Positions 16,538-28,206 of a stretch of 64,000 nt of DNA are shown here, in pieces. Each line of letters begins with the position of its first letter. Positions within the stretch are counted from its first letter, which is position 1. Location of the stretch: the NCBI GenBank assembly GCA_018241525.1, contig JAFEDR010000012.1, positions 62,001 through 126,000 on the forward strand, written 5' to 3'. The notes under the pieces are model-generated. The model had not been told where the DNA came from. It ran no database searches and was given only the letters and a program-made list of their open reading frames with translations. This DNA is from Pseudomonadota bacterium (GTDB lineage Bacteria; Pseudomonadota; Gammaproteobacteria; Steroidobacterales; Steroidobacteraceae). Position numbers and translations under genes: made by a program.

Positions 16538-17997
16538 GACGTGCCGGCCCGCAGCAGCTCCCGGTAGTAGCGGATCAACTCGACGTAGTTCGCGATCGAG
16601 ATCCGCTCGTCCGTGCCGTGGAAGCGCGGCAGGTCCTCCGGCCGCGCCCGCACCGGCGAGAACCGGTAGACGTTGTCGGCGAGCGCGGCGAAGTGTCGCG
16701 AGTCGGTGCCGCCGATCATGAGGCCAGGCGCCACCAGCACGTCCGGAAAAAGCCCGCGGACCGTCCGCTCGATCAGCCGGTAGCCGTCCGCCTCGCGCAG
16801 CGCGACCGGCGAGGCCTCGGCCGCACGCGGCTGCACCTCCACCTCGATGCGATCGTCGTCCAGCGCGCGACGCACGTGCGCGACGACGCGCTCGATCGTG
16901 TCGCCGGGCAGCAGGCGAAAATTGACGAGCGCGTGCGCCTCGCCGGGCAGCACGTTCTCCTTGTTGCCGCCGGCGATCACCGTCAGCGCCGTGGTCGTGC
17001 GCAGCATCGCGTTGGTCGCCGGGCGGGCCGCGAGCTGGCCACGCACCAGCGGCTCGGTCAGCCACAGGTTCGACAGGGCGAGCCGCTGCGGCCATTGCAT
17101 CTGCGGCGCCAGCGTTTCGAGCATGGCGGCCGGGACGCCGCGAAGCGAGGCGGGCAGCGGCGCATGCTCGAGCCTCGTCAGCGCCGTGGCCAGCGAACCG
17201 ATCGCCGACCGTGCACCGGGCATCGACGAGTGGCCGGGTGGCTCGCGGGCTGTGAGCCGGAGCGTGGCGGAGCCCTTCTCGGCCATCCCGATCAGCGCCG
17301 CCGGCTGCGCAAGCCCAGGCACCATGCCATCGCCGATCAAGAGGCCCTCGTCCGTCACGAACTCGAGGTGCACGCCGCGCCCGGCGAGCAGTTTGGCGAT
17401 CGCGGCCGCGCCGGCGCCGCCGCCGTTCTCCTCGTCGTGGCCGAAGGCGAGGTAGACGGTGCGTTGCGGCACGAAGCCGGTGGCGAGCAGGCCCTCGACG
17501 GCCTCGAGGATCGCCATCAGGTTGCCCTTGTCGTCCCAGGTCCCGCGGCCCCACACGTAGCCGTCGCGGATCTCGCCGCCGAACGGGTCGGCGTGCCAGG
17601 CGGACTCGGTGCCCGGCGCGACCGGCACGACGTCCTGGTGCGCCATCAGCAGGATCGGCGCGATCCGCGGATCGCGGCCGGTCCACTCGTACAGCAGGCT
17701 GAGGCCGCCGACCGTCTCGCGCTTCAGCGCGGCGTGCGTCCGCGGGAACGACTCCGCGAGGTAGGCATGCAGCCGGCGCAGTTCGGCCTCGCTGTCCGCG
17801 GAGGGACTCTCGAAGGAAATCGTGCGCAGTCGCACCGCGCCGGCGAGCCGGGTCGCAGCGGCCACGCCGTCGATCGCGACGGGTGGCACGGGGTTCACCC
17901 GGACCTGGCGCGACGGATGGCGCGCGACGCCGATGGCGAGCACCGCCGCCAGCGCGGCGAGCGATGCGGCGATCAGGAGGGTCAGGCGGCGGATCAC
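16534..17997 (-). CDS. M20-family peptidase (carboxypeptidase S / PM20D1-like)
   Basis: A 487-residue zinc peptidase. An N-terminal hydrophobic segment (residues 3-24) is a signal peptide or anchor. Metal ligands follow the M20 order: MAHQDVVP (His120, Asp122), WDDKGN (Asp155 bridging), HDEENGG (catalytic Glu189 and Glu190), TDEGL and a late GTDSRHF. The dimerisation domain lies between about 215 and 360 (PPGHSSMPG). The overall likeness is to yeast carboxypeptidase S and animal PM20D1, which act on peptides or N-acyl amino acids. Probably periplasmic. The next gene on the other strand starts 71 bases upstream. Confidence 0.9.
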   Translation of the reverse strand: MIRRLTLLIAASLAALAAVLAIGVARHPSRQVRVNPVPPVAIDGVAAATRLAGAVRLRTISFESPSADSEAELRRLHAYLAESFPRTHAALKRETVGGLSLLYEWTGRDPRIAPILLMAHQDVVPVAPGTESAWHADPFGGEIRDGYVWGRGTWDDKGNLMAILEAVEGLLATGFVPQRTVYLAFGHDEENGGGAGAAAIAKLLAGRGVHLEFVTDEGLLIGDGMVPGLAQPAALIGMAEKGSATLRLTAREPPGHSSMPGARSAIGSLATALTRLEHAPLPASLRGVPAAMLETLAPQMQWPQRLALSNLWLTEPLVRGQLAARPATNAMLRTTTALTVIAGGNKENVLPGEAHALVNFRLLPGDTIERVVAHVRRALDDDRIEVEVQPRAAEASPVALREADGYRLIERTVRGLFPDVLVAPGLMIGGTDSRHFAALADNVYRFSPVRARPEDLPRFHGTDERISIANYVELIRYYRELLRAGTS

Positions 17998-18067
17998 GGG
18001 CGTCTCCCGGCAGGGGCGGTCATTGTGCCGCAGCCCCGCCGCCGCGGCGATCGGCTACCCTTGCGGA

Positions 18068-18736
18068 GTGGCCGACGCGCTGACTGTCGACGTCTATTCC
18101 GACCTCGTGTGCCCGTGGTGTTTCCTGGGCAAGCGCCGGCTCGCGGCGGCGCGGCGATCCCTTCCCCGACTCGCGGTCGACGTCCGCTGGCGACCGTTCG
18201 AACTCAACCCGGATCTGGCCGCCGGCGGGATGGACCGCCGCGCCTACCTCGCCCAGAAGTTCGGCGACAGTGCGCAACTCGCCGCGAACCACGACCGACT
18301 TGTCGAGCTCGGTCGCGCGGACGGCATCGCGTATCGTTTCGAGGCGATCGAGCGCGTACCGAACACTCGATCCGCGCACGTACTCGTCTCGCAGGCAGGT
18401 CCCCGGCAGGACGAGCTCGTCGAACGGCTGTTCGCTGGCTACTTCGAGCGCGGGCTCGACCTCGGTCGCGCCGAGGTGCTGGAGGCGATCGCCGCGGAGG
18501 CGGGACTCGATCCGGCGCTCATCCGTACGCAGCTCGGCGACGCTGCGCTCCGCGATGCCGTCGCGGCGGAGGAGCGTACCGCCGCGCGCCTCGGCATTGG
18601 TGGCGTGCCGTTCTTTGTGCTCGCCGGGCGCTGGGCGATTTCCGGCGCCCAGGAGGCCTCGGTCCTCGCGTCCGCGCTCGAGCGCGTCGCCGCTGAGGCG
18701 GCGCGCGGCGGGTCGCGCCCGCTCGGCGCCGAGTAG
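18068..18736 (+). CDS. DsbA-family oxidoreductase (FrnE-like)
   Basis: A 222-residue thioredoxin-fold protein with the CPWC active site at residues 15-18 (YSDLVCPWCFLGKRRL) and a cis-proline loop GVPFFV near residue 180. There is no signal peptide, so it is the cytoplasmic FrnE/DsbA-like group rather than periplasmic DsbA. Such proteins act as thiol oxidoreductases or isomerases, some in polyketide or stress pathways. The GTG at 18068 is chosen because the domain begins there; a longer frame reaches back into the peptidase gene. The amidohydrolase gene follows after 54 bases. Confidence 0.88.
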   Translation: MADALTVDVYSDLVCPWCFLGKRRLAAARRSLPRLAVDVRWRPFELNPDLAAGGMDRRAYLAQKFGDSAQLAANHDRLVELGRADGIAYRFEAIERVPNTRSAHVLVSQAGPRQDELVERLFAGYFERGLDLGRAEVLEAIAAEAGLDPALIRTQLGDAALRDAVAAEERTAARLGIGGVPFFVLAGRWAISGAQEASVLASALERVAAEAARGGSRPLGAE

Positions 18737-18790
18737 GGTACGCTTCGCCTGCGCCCGCCGCGGCGGGCACTTACCGGCCTGGAGTCGCCC

Positions 18791-20074
18791 ATGCCCCGAC
18801 GGATCCCCGCCCTGGTTCTTCTGCTCGCGTGCGTGCTCGTCGCGGCTGCCCGTGCCGACACGGTCGTCGTGACGGCCGACCATCTGCTCGACGTCGCGGC
18901 CGGGCGGACGCTCGACAGGCCGCAGGTCACCGTCACCGATGGCCGCATCGCTCGCGTCGGCATGCAGGGCGAGGCCGTGCCGGCCGGCGCCCGCCGCGTC
19001 GATCTGCCGGGCCTCACGCTGCTGCCGGGGCTCATCGACATGCACGTGCACCTGACCGGCGATCCGCGCTACAGCGGCTATCGCTACCTCGAGTTCACCG
19101 ACAACTTCTGGACCGTCGTCGGCGTCGCGAATGCACGCCGCACGCTCGAGGCCGGCTTCACGACGGTGCGCAATGTCGGCTCCGCCAACTATGACGACGT
19201 TGCGCTCAAGCAGGCGATCGAGGCCGGCTACGTCACCGGGCCGCGCATCGTGCCGGCCACCTACGCGATCGGCGCGACCGGCGGGCACTGCGACACGACC
19301 GAGCTGCCGCCGTCGATCAGCGTCCCCTCGCCGGCCGTGGCGGACGGCCCCGAGGCGATCCGTGCGACCGTCCGCAAGCTGCGCAAGTACGGTGCCGAAG
19401 TCATCAAGTTCTGCGGCACCGGCGGCGTGCTGTCGAAGACCGACACGGCTAGCGGCCAGCAGTACACGCTCGAGGAGATGAAGCTGCTGGTCGCCGAGGC
19501 GCACCAGCTGGGGCTCAAGGTCGCCGTGCACGCGCATGGCGCGTCCGGCATCAAGGACGCCATCCGCGCCGGCGTCGACACCATCGAGCACGCGAGCCTC
19601 GCCGACGAGGAGGCATTCGCACTCGCCAAGCAGCACGGCGCGTACTTCTCGATGGACGTGTACAACGACGACTACATCCTCGCCGAAGGCGAGAAGAACG
19701 GCATGTTCCGCGAGTCGCTCGACAAGGAGCGCGAGATCGGCCGGCGCCAGCGCGAAACCTTCCGCGCGGCGACCGCAGCCGGCGTCAAGATGATTTTCGG
19801 CACCGACGCGGGCGTCTACCCGCATGGCGACAATGCCCGCCAGTTCGCGACCATGGTGGCCTGGGGCATGACGCCGCTGCAGGCGATCCGGGCGGCCACG
19901 GTCACGGCCGCCGAGGCGCTCGGCCGCAGCGCGGATGTCGGCAGCGTCGCGGTCGGGCGCTACGGCGACCTGATCGGCGTGGCGGGCGATCCGCTCACCG
20001 ACGTGCGCCGCCTGCAGGACGTCCCGTTCGTGATGAAGGGCGGTGAGGTCGTCAGGACGCCGGCCCGCCCCTGA
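18791..20074 (+). CDS. Secreted amidohydrolase (imidazolonepropionase-like)
   Basis: A 427-residue amidohydrolase-superfamily enzyme with a signal peptide (residues 1-22). Metal ligands are His85 and His87 (LIDMHVHLTG), a carboxylated-Lys candidate in EVIKFCGTGG, His in KVAVHAHG and TIEHASL, and the final Asp in FGTDAGVYPHG. This pattern matches the group that includes imidazolonepropionase-like and Xaa-Pro/Xaa-Arg dipeptidase enzymes (Sgx9260 type). Export suggests hydrolysis of dipeptides or cyclic amides in the periplasm. The SDR gene follows after 27 bases and may be co-transcribed. Confidence 0.88.
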   Translation: MPRRIPALVLLLACVLVAAARADTVVVTADHLLDVAAGRTLDRPQVTVTDGRIARVGMQGEAVPAGARRVDLPGLTLLPGLIDMHVHLTGDPRYSGYRYLEFTDNFWTVVGVANARRTLEAGFTTVRNVGSANYDDVALKQAIEAGYVTGPRIVPATYAIGATGGHCDTTELPPSISVPSPAVADGPEAIRATVRKLRKYGAEVIKFCGTGGVLSKTDTASGQQYTLEEMKLLVAEAHQLGLKVAVHAHGASGIKDAIRAGVDTIEHASLADEEAFALAKQHGAYFSMDVYNDDYILAEGEKNGMFRESLDKEREIGRRQRETFRAATAAGVKMIFGTDAGVYPHGDNARQFATMVAWGMTPLQAIRAATVTAAEALGRSADVGSVAVGRYGDLIGVAGDPLTDVRRLQDVPFVMKGGEVVRTPARP

Positions 20075-20101
20075 CGGCCGCGGTCCCCGGGGAGGCGCGC
20101 G

Positions 20102-20848
20102 ATGCGCATGAACATCCTGATCAGCGGCGCGAGCACCGGACTCGGCCGAGGTCTGGCGCTCGAGTACGCCGCCCGCGGCCGGAATCTCGCGCTGTGCGCG
20201 CGGCGGCTCGAGCTGCTCGAAGCGCTGCGCGCCGACATCGGGCGGCGCTTCCCGGGCGTGCGGGTCGCCGTCCGCGCGCTCGACGTCAACGATCACGAGC
20301 GGGTCTTCACGGTCTTCCGCGAGCTGGATGCCGAGCTCGGCGGCCTCGACCGGGTCATCGTCAACGCCGGCGTCGGCCGCGGTGCGCCGGTCGGCACGGG
20401 GCGCTTCGATGCCAACCTCGTCACCGTGCGCACGAACTTCGTGGCGGCGCTCGCGCAGTGCGAGGCCGCGCTCGAGCTCTTCCGCGCCCGCCAGGCCGGC
20501 CACCTCGTGACCATCTGCTCGGTGGCGGCCATTCGCGGCCTACCGCGCTACCAGACGGTCTACGCCGCCACCAAGGCGGGGCTCGCGTCGCTGACCGAGG
20601 GCATCCGCGCCGACCTGTGGCGCACGCCGATCCGCGTGAGCGCGGTCTTCCCCGGCTACATCGAATCGGAGATCAGCTCGGGCGCCAGCAAGCGGATGTT
20701 CCTCGTGGACACCGCGACGGGCTGCCGGGCGCTGCGCCGGGCTATCGACCGCGAGCGTCCACGGGCGTTCGTGCCGCGCTGGCCGTGGGCCCCGATCGCC
20801 TTCCTGATGCGCCACGTGCCGCTCGGCCTGCTGGTCCGTGCGCTGTGA
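20102..20848 (+). CDS. Short-chain dehydrogenase/reductase
   Basis: A 248-residue classical SDR. The nucleotide-binding GASTGLGRG (residues 8-16), NAG in VIVNAGVG, the catalytic Ser in ICSVAAIRG and the YAATK motif (Tyr, Lys) are all present, followed by VFPGYIESE. The extended C-terminal end is hydrophobic (FLMRHVPLGLLVRAL) and may contact the membrane. Substrate unknown; related sequences act on lipids or steroids. GGAGG lies 7 bases before the ATG. The stop overlaps the ribosome site of the next gene. Confidence 0.9.
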   Translation: MRMNILISGASTGLGRGLALEYAARGRNLALCARRLELLEALRADIGRRFPGVRVAVRALDVNDHERVFTVFRELDAELGGLDRVIVNAGVGRGAPVGTGRFDANLVTVRTNFVAALAQCEAALELFRARQAGHLVTICSVAAIRGLPRYQTVYAATKAGLASLTEGIRADLWRTPIRVSAVFPGYIESEISSGASKRMFLVDTATGCRALRRAIDRERPRAFVPRWPWAPIAFLMRHVPLGLLVRAL

Positions 20849-20855
20849 GGGGCTG

Positions 20856-21308
20856 ATGCTCGAACTCGGCTGCCCGTCGCTATCCACCGACCCGGACGCG
20901 GTGCGCGTCTACAAGGACGAGGTCGTCGACGTCGAGTTCGCGACTGCCGATGGCGCGCTGATGAGCGCGGTCGGCCCGAACCACTACCGGGCGGGCGATG
21001 CACTGCTGACCGGCTCGACCGGCGATCGCTGGGGCGTCTCCCGTGACCGCTTCGACGCCAAGTACCGACCCTGCGAGGGCGTCGTCGCAGGACACGCTGG
21101 CCGCTACCGCAACGTCCCGGTGCTGATCCACGCGAAGCAGATCGGCGTGCCGTTCCGGGTGGCGCGCAGCGCCGGCGGCGACGTGCTGACGGGCGAGGCG
21201 GGCGACTGGGCGGTCGAGTACGCGCCCGGGGACTGCGGGCTCGTTGCGCGGGCGCGCTTCGAGGCGGTCTATCGTCTGGCGCCCGCCGGCGCCGGCGACA
21301 CCCGCTAG
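20856..21308 (+). CDS. PGDYG-domain-like protein
   Basis: A 150-residue protein with the end motif GDWAVEYAPGDCGLVARARFEAVY, which matches the conserved C-terminal pattern of so-called PGDYG proteins, here with Cys in place of Tyr. The repeated layout (VYKDEVVDVEFAT, LIHAKQIGVPFRVAR) suggests small beta-rich domains. Function unknown. ATG 20856 follows GAGGGG, which overlaps the SDR stop; a GTG at 20838 would overlap the SDR by 11 bases and is an alternative. Coupling to the SDR is likely. Confidence 0.65.
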   Translation: MLELGCPSLSTDPDAVRVYKDEVVDVEFATADGALMSAVGPNHYRAGDALLTGSTGDRWGVSRDRFDAKYRPCEGVVAGHAGRYRNVPVLIHAKQIGVPFRVARSAGGDVLTGEAGDWAVEYAPGDCGLVARARFEAVYRLAPAGAGDTR

Positions 21309-21330
21309 GGGCGTCGCCGGGCCGGGGAGA

Positions 21331-23910
<2,580 letters not shown>

Positions 23911-23972
23911 GATGATCCCCGTGTGAAGGCACGCGGCCGGGCGGCCGCTGCGCCAAATTTTCGTGTGATCTC

Positions 23973-24001
23973 AAAATAGCCGTGTTGCGCCGCGAACGCA
24001 A
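23973..24001 (-). promoter_or_regulatory. Probable promoter and inverted repeat upstream of the TonB receptor
   Basis: Reading the minus strand, TTGCGT (24001-23996) and TATTTT (23978-23973) are 17 bases apart, a fair sigma70 promoter. The -35 and spacer are overlapped by TTGCG-N7-CGCAA (23985-24001), a possible operator. Confidence 0.55.
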
Positions 24002-24058
24002 TTCACTCCCAAGGCTTAAAATGTCGTCGTTCGGGCGCAACACCTCCCCTCGTGGCTC

Positions 24059-24074
24059 ATCTGAGATCTCAGAT
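24059..24074. promoter_or_regulatory. Perfect 16-bp palindrome ATCTGAGATCTCAGAT
   Basis: A perfect, uninterrupted 16-bp palindrome in the divergent region between the TonB receptor and the spermidine dehydrogenase operon. Part of its sequence (GATCTCA) recurs at 23967-23973. A dimeric regulator is the natural ligand; the operon's own GntR protein is the best candidate, although the sequence does not contain the GT-N-AC core common for FadR-type sites. Confidence 0.65.
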
Positions 24075-24167
24075 CATTGACGGCCCGCGTCGGCTCCGGG
24101 TAGCGTGTCGGGTCGCCGCGGGCCGGCGCCGGCCGGCGCGGCGCGGCGCGGCCGACGAGGGAGTTCG

Positions 24168-26102
24168 ATGTCTGGACACGATCGACGCAGGCCCGATGAC
24201 CGCGCCCTGGGGCTCGGCTGCGCGATCACGCGTCGGGATTTCGTGCACGGGGCGCTGCTCACGGGGGCGGGCCTTGCCGGCGGCGCTTTCTCGGCGCCGG
24301 CCGCCGCTGCGGTGGCCGCGCCCGCGGGCGCCCAGGACCTGCCGGGTTACTACCCGCCGCGCCTGACCGGCCTGCGTGGCACGCATCCGGGTGCCTTCGA
24401 GGCGGCGCACGCGCTGCGCGACGGTCTGGCGCAGCCCGAGCCGCGGCTGCTTGAGGAGGACTACGACCTGGTCGTCGTCGGTGCCGGCCTGAGCGGCCTC
24501 GCCGCGGCCCGCTTCTTCCTCGATCGCCAGCCGGCCGCGCGGGTGCTGCTGCTCGATAACCACGACGACTTCGGCGGCCATGCGAAGCGCAACGAGTTCG
24601 AGCTCGAGGGACGCTTGCACCTGCTGAACGGCGGCACGCTGCTGATCGACAGCCCGCGGCCGTACGGCGCGGTGCCGGCGGGCCTGCTGGAGCGCCTCGG
24701 CATCGACGTCGCGGCGCTCGCCAAATCCGTGCCGCACCCGGAGGTCTACGACGGCCTCGGCCTCGAGATCGGCATGCACTTCGACCGGCACACCTTCGGC
24801 GCCAACCACCTCGCCATCGGCTATCGATCGCGTCCGTGGCGTCGCTTCCTGGCCGGGGCGCCGCTGCCGGCGGCGGCGAAGCGGGACGTCGCACGCCTCG
24901 AGGAAGGGCACGTCGACTATCTGCCCGGTCTCGCTTCCGACGACAAGAAGCGCCGGCTGCTCGCGATGAGCTACGAGGCCTACCTGCGCGACGTCGCCAA
25001 GGTGCACCCGGCGGTCGTCGCGATCTACGCCGGCCGCACGCGCGGCGAGTGGGGCGTGGGCGGCGACGCGGTCTCGGCGCTCGATGCCTGGGGTATCGGC
25101 CTGCCGGGCTTCGCGGGGCTCAAGCTCGCGCCGGGCTCGATCCCGGGAATGGGCTTCACGCCCGCGGGCTACGCGGACACCGGTGGCTCGCTGCGGCTGC
25201 ACTTCCCGGACGGCAACGCCACGATCGCGCGGGCGCTCGTCCGCAGCCTGGTGCCGGCGGCCGTGCCGGGCCGCACGGTCGAGGATCTGGTGACGGCGCG
25301 GGTCGTTTACGCCGCGCTCGACCGGCCCGGCGCCGCGGTGCGGCTCAGGCTCTCGAGCACCGCGGTCGGCGTCCACCACGACGGCCCGCCCGAGTCGGCA
25401 CAGCAGGTGATCGTCACCTACGCCCGTGATGGCGCGACCTACGCGGTGCGTGCCCGCCACTGTGTGCTCGCCGGCTACAACATGATGATCCCGTACCTCG
25501 TGCCGGAGCTGCCGGCCGGGCAGAAGGCGGCGCTGCACGAGCTCGTCAAGACTCCGCTCGTCTACACGAGCGTCGCGGTGCGCGACTGGCGCCCCTGGGC
25601 CAAGCTCGGCGTGCGCCAGATCTACTCGCCGGGCGGCTACCACTACGTCGCGGCGCTGAACCCGACCATGGAAATCGGCGACTATCGCGGCCCGCGCTCG
25701 CCCGACGAGCCGACGCTGATCTGGCTGCACCGGACGCCGTGCCGGCCGGGACTGCCGGAACACGAGCAGAACCGCATCGGCCGCGCCGAGCTGCTCGCAA
25801 CCCCGTTCGAGACGATCGAGCGCGAGACGCGCGCGCAGCTCGCCGACATGCTCGGCGCCGGCGGCTTCGACCCCGCCCGCGACATCACCGCGATCACCGT
25901 CAATCGCTGGCCGCACGGCTACGCCCCCGAGAACAACGCGCTGTTCGAGCCGGTGCTGCCGGAGTCCGAGCGCCCGCACGTCGTCGGTCGGGCGCGCTTC
26001 GGCCGCATCTCGATCGCGAACTCCGACAGCGGCGGCGGGGCCTACACCGACGTCGCGATCGAGCAGGCGCACCGCGCCGTCACCGAACAGCTGGGCGCCT
26101 GA
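24168..26102 (+). CDS. spdH: Spermidine dehydrogenase-like FAD oxidoreductase, Tat-exported
   Basis: A 644-residue flavoprotein. A twin-arginine signal (TRRDFVHGALLTGAG, residues 21-35) sends the folded enzyme to the periplasm. The FAD-binding VVVGAGLSGLAAAR lies at 103-116 with the downstream acidic end LLLDNHDDFGGHAKRNEF, and a C-terminal NSDSGGGAYTDVAIEQAHRAV closes the FAD domain. Order and length (about 620-645) agree with bacterial spermidine dehydrogenase, which splits spermidine to 1,3-diaminopropane and 4-aminobutanal. GAGGGAG precedes the ATG by 5 bases. It heads the operon with an SpuC-type aminotransferase 28 bases on, which fits use of the amine products. Other substrates of this NAD(P)-binding-like family cannot be excluded. 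Confidence 0.82.
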   Translation: MSGHDRRRPDDRALGLGCAITRRDFVHGALLTGAGLAGGAFSAPAAAAVAAPAGAQDLPGYYPPRLTGLRGTHPGAFEAAHALRDGLAQPEPRLLEEDYDLVVVGAGLSGLAAARFFLDRQPAARVLLLDNHDDFGGHAKRNEFELEGRLHLLNGGTLLIDSPRPYGAVPAGLLERLGIDVAALAKSVPHPEVYDGLGLEIGMHFDRHTFGANHLAIGYRSRPWRRFLAGAPLPAAAKRDVARLEEGHVDYLPGLASDDKKRRLLAMSYEAYLRDVAKVHPAVVAIYAGRTRGEWGVGGDAVSALDAWGIGLPGFAGLKLAPGSIPGMGFTPAGYADTGGSLRLHFPDGNATIARALVRSLVPAAVPGRTVEDLVTARVVYAALDRPGAAVRLRLSSTAVGVHHDGPPESAQQVIVTYARDGATYAVRARHCVLAGYNMMIPYLVPELPAGQKAALHELVKTPLVYTSVAVRDWRPWAKLGVRQIYSPGGYHYVAALNPTMEIGDYRGPRSPDEPTLIWLHRTPCRPGLPEHEQNRIGRAELLATPFETIERETRAQLADMLGAGGFDPARDITAITVNRWPHGYAPENNALFEPVLPESERPHVVGRARFGRISIANSDSGGGAYTDVAIEQAHRAVTEQLGA

Positions 26103-26130
26103 GCGGCGCCGCACCCCCGAGGAGCTCCCC

Positions 26131-27531
26131 ATGACCGACCGCACGCTGCCCGCCCACGAGCTCGCCGAGCTGCGCAAGCTCGACGTCGCCCACCACCTGC
26201 CCGGCCAGAGCGACTACAAGCTGCAGGCGCAGCTCGGTGGCAGCCGCATCATCACCCGTGCCGAGGGCTGCACCATCCACGATGCCGAGGGCCACGCGAT
26301 CCTCGACTGCATGGCGGGGCTGTGGTGCGTGAACGCCGGCTACGGCCGCGAGGAGCTCGCCAAGGCCGCGTACGAGCAGATGCTCGAGCTGCCGTACTAC
26401 AACACCTTCTTCAAGACCGCGAGCGCGCCGGCGGTGCGGCTCGCGGCAGCGATCGCGGCGCGGCTCGGTCACAACCTCAGCCACGTGTTCTTCAACACCT
26501 CCGGGTCGGAAGCCAACGACACGGTGCTGCGCCTGGTGCGCCACTACTGGGCGTTGCGCGGCCAGCCGCAGCGCCGCGTCATCATCAGCCGCCAGAACGC
26601 CTACCACGGCTCGACCGTGGCCGGCGCCAGCCTCGGCGGCATGAAGGCGATGCACGAGCAGGGCGACCTGCCGATCCCGGGCATCGAGCACGTGATGCAG
26701 CCGTACGCGTTCGGCCTCGCCTTCGGCGAGGACCCGGTCGCCTTCGGCGCCCGGGCCGCCGCGAGCATCGAGGAGCGGATCCTCAAGATCGGCGCCGAGA
26801 ACGTCGCGGCCTTCATCGGCGAACCGATCCAGGGCGCCGGCGGGGTGGTCGTGCCGCCGGCCGGCTACTGGCAGGCGGTCGAGGCGATCTGCCGCAAGTA
26901 CGGCATCCTGCTGGTCTCCGACGAGGTGATCTGCGGCTTCGGCCGGCTCGGCCGCTGGTTCGGCTTCCAGCACTTTGGCGTGCGCCCGGACATCGTGTCG
27001 ATGGCCAAGGGGCTGTCGTCGGGCTACCTGCCGATCTCGGCGACCGCGGTCTCCGCCGACATCGTCGCGACGCTGCGCGAGGCGGGCGGCGAGTTCGTGC
27101 ATGGCTACACCTACTCGGGCCACCCGACCTGCGCGGCGGTGGCGCTCAAGAACCTCGAGATCCTGACCCGCGAGCGTCTCGTCGAGCGCACCGCCGAGGA
27201 CACGGGTCCGTACCTGGCCCGCGCACTCGACCGGCTGCGCCAGCACCCGCTGGTCGGCGAGGCACGCTCGGTCGGGCTGATCGGCGGCGTCGAGATCGTC
27301 GCGCGGCCGGGCAGCAACGAGCGCTTCGGCGGCAAGGAAGGCAATGCCGGCCCCGTGGTCCGCGACATCTGCATCCGGCGTGGGGTGATGGTGCGCGCGA
27401 TCCGCGACACGCTGGTGTTCTGCCCGCCGCTGATCATCACGCATGCCGAGATCGACCGCCTGGTCGACACCCTGCGGGCGGCGCTCGACGAGGCGGTCCC
27501 GAAGCTGCGCGCGTTGCCGACCGCAGCCTGA
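26131..27531 (+). CDS. spuC: Putrescine-type aminotransferase (SpuC-like, class III)
   Basis: A 466-residue PLP enzyme of the omega-amino acid:pyruvate group. GLWCVNAGYGREELA, HVFFNTSGSEANDTVLR, AYHGSTVAGASLGGM, FIGEPIQGAGGVVVPP, DEVICGFGRLG and the PLP lysine at residue 293 (MAKGLSSGYLP) align with my memory of Pseudomonas SpuC over the whole length. It would move the terminal amino group of putrescine, or of diaminopropane, to pyruvate, giving an aminoaldehyde. It follows the spermidine dehydrogenase gene closely and precedes the GntR gene by 11 bases. Confidence 0.88.
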   Translation: MTDRTLPAHELAELRKLDVAHHLPGQSDYKLQAQLGGSRIITRAEGCTIHDAEGHAILDCMAGLWCVNAGYGREELAKAAYEQMLELPYYNTFFKTASAPAVRLAAAIAARLGHNLSHVFFNTSGSEANDTVLRLVRHYWALRGQPQRRVIISRQNAYHGSTVAGASLGGMKAMHEQGDLPIPGIEHVMQPYAFGLAFGEDPVAFGARAAASIEERILKIGAENVAAFIGEPIQGAGGVVVPPAGYWQAVEAICRKYGILLVSDEVICGFGRLGRWFGFQHFGVRPDIVSMAKGLSSGYLPISATAVSADIVATLREAGGEFVHGYTYSGHPTCAAVALKNLEILTRERLVERTAEDTGPYLARALDRLRQHPLVGEARSVGLIGGVEIVARPGSNERFGGKEGNAGPVVRDICIRRGVMVRAIRDTLVFCPPLIITHAEIDRLVDTLRAALDEAVPKLRALPTAA

Positions 27532-27542
27532 GCGCCGAGGCG

Positions 27543-28205
27543 ATGCCGGCCCCGCGCCCCAATGGCGGGCTCCTGCGTGCGAACGTCCACGACGAGCTGC
27601 GCCACCGCTTCGTGACCGGCAAGGTCGTGCCGGGCAGCGGGCTGTCGACACGCGGCCTCGCGCAGGAGCTCGGCGTCAGCCAGATGCCGGTGCGCGAGGC
27701 GCTGAGCCGGCTGGCGGCCGAGGGTGCGGTCGAGATCCGCTCGAAGCGCCGCATCGTGGTGCCGCCGATGACTGCCGAGCGCTTCGCGGACCTGCTGAGG
27801 TGCCGCGAGCTGCTCGAGCCCGAGGCGGCGGCCCTCGCGCTGCCGCACATCGACGCCGCGCGCCTGAAGCGGCTGCGCGTGGTCGACGACGCGCTCGGCG
27901 CCGCGCTCGAGTCCGGCGACGTGCAGAGCTACATGGAGTGCAACTTCGACTTCCACTTCCTGATCTACCGTGCGCAGCCGCGCACGACGCTCAGCCAGCT
28001 GATCGAGACGCTGTGGCTGCAGTTCGGGCCGTACATGCGCGTCGTCTACGGCCGCTTCGGCACCGCCAACCTGGTCGACCAGCACGAGCGCGCGATGCGC
28101 GCGATCCGCGACCGAAGTGCCGCGCGCCTGAAGCGCGCGATCCTCGCCGACATCCGCGACGGCATGCGCCTGATCGCCAAGAGCGGCTTCGAGCTCGGGA
28201 CCTGA
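27543..28205 (+). CDS. GntR-family (FCD) transcriptional regulator
   Basis: A 220-residue regulator. The winged helix-turn-helix (residues about 12-75: STRGLAQELGVSQMPVREALSRLAAEGAVEIR) is followed by an all-helical FCD ligand domain containing the metal/ligand-site residues ESGDVQSYMECNFDFHFLIYRA and the late HERAMRAI. It probably senses an amine or its product and controls this operon. The ATG at 27543 is the first in frame after the aminotransferase stop, with GAGG just upstream. It is encoded within the operon, one base before the next gene, so it is expressed along with what it likely regulates. Confidence 0.88.
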   Translation: MPAPRPNGGLLRANVHDELRHRFVTGKVVPGSGLSTRGLAQELGVSQMPVREALSRLAAEGAVEIRSKRRIVVPPMTAERFADLLRCRELLEPEAAALALPHIDAARLKRLRVVDDALGAALESGDVQSYMECNFDFHFLIYRAQPRTTLSQLIETLWLQFGPYMRVVYGRFGTANLVDQHERAMRAIRDRSAARLKRAILADIRDGMRLIAKSGFELGT

Positions 28206-28206
28206 T

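Noticed and set aside
18020..20503. An 827-residue minus-strand frame
   Set aside because: Antisense to the DsbA-like, amidohydrolase and SDR genes, all of which have complete motifs.
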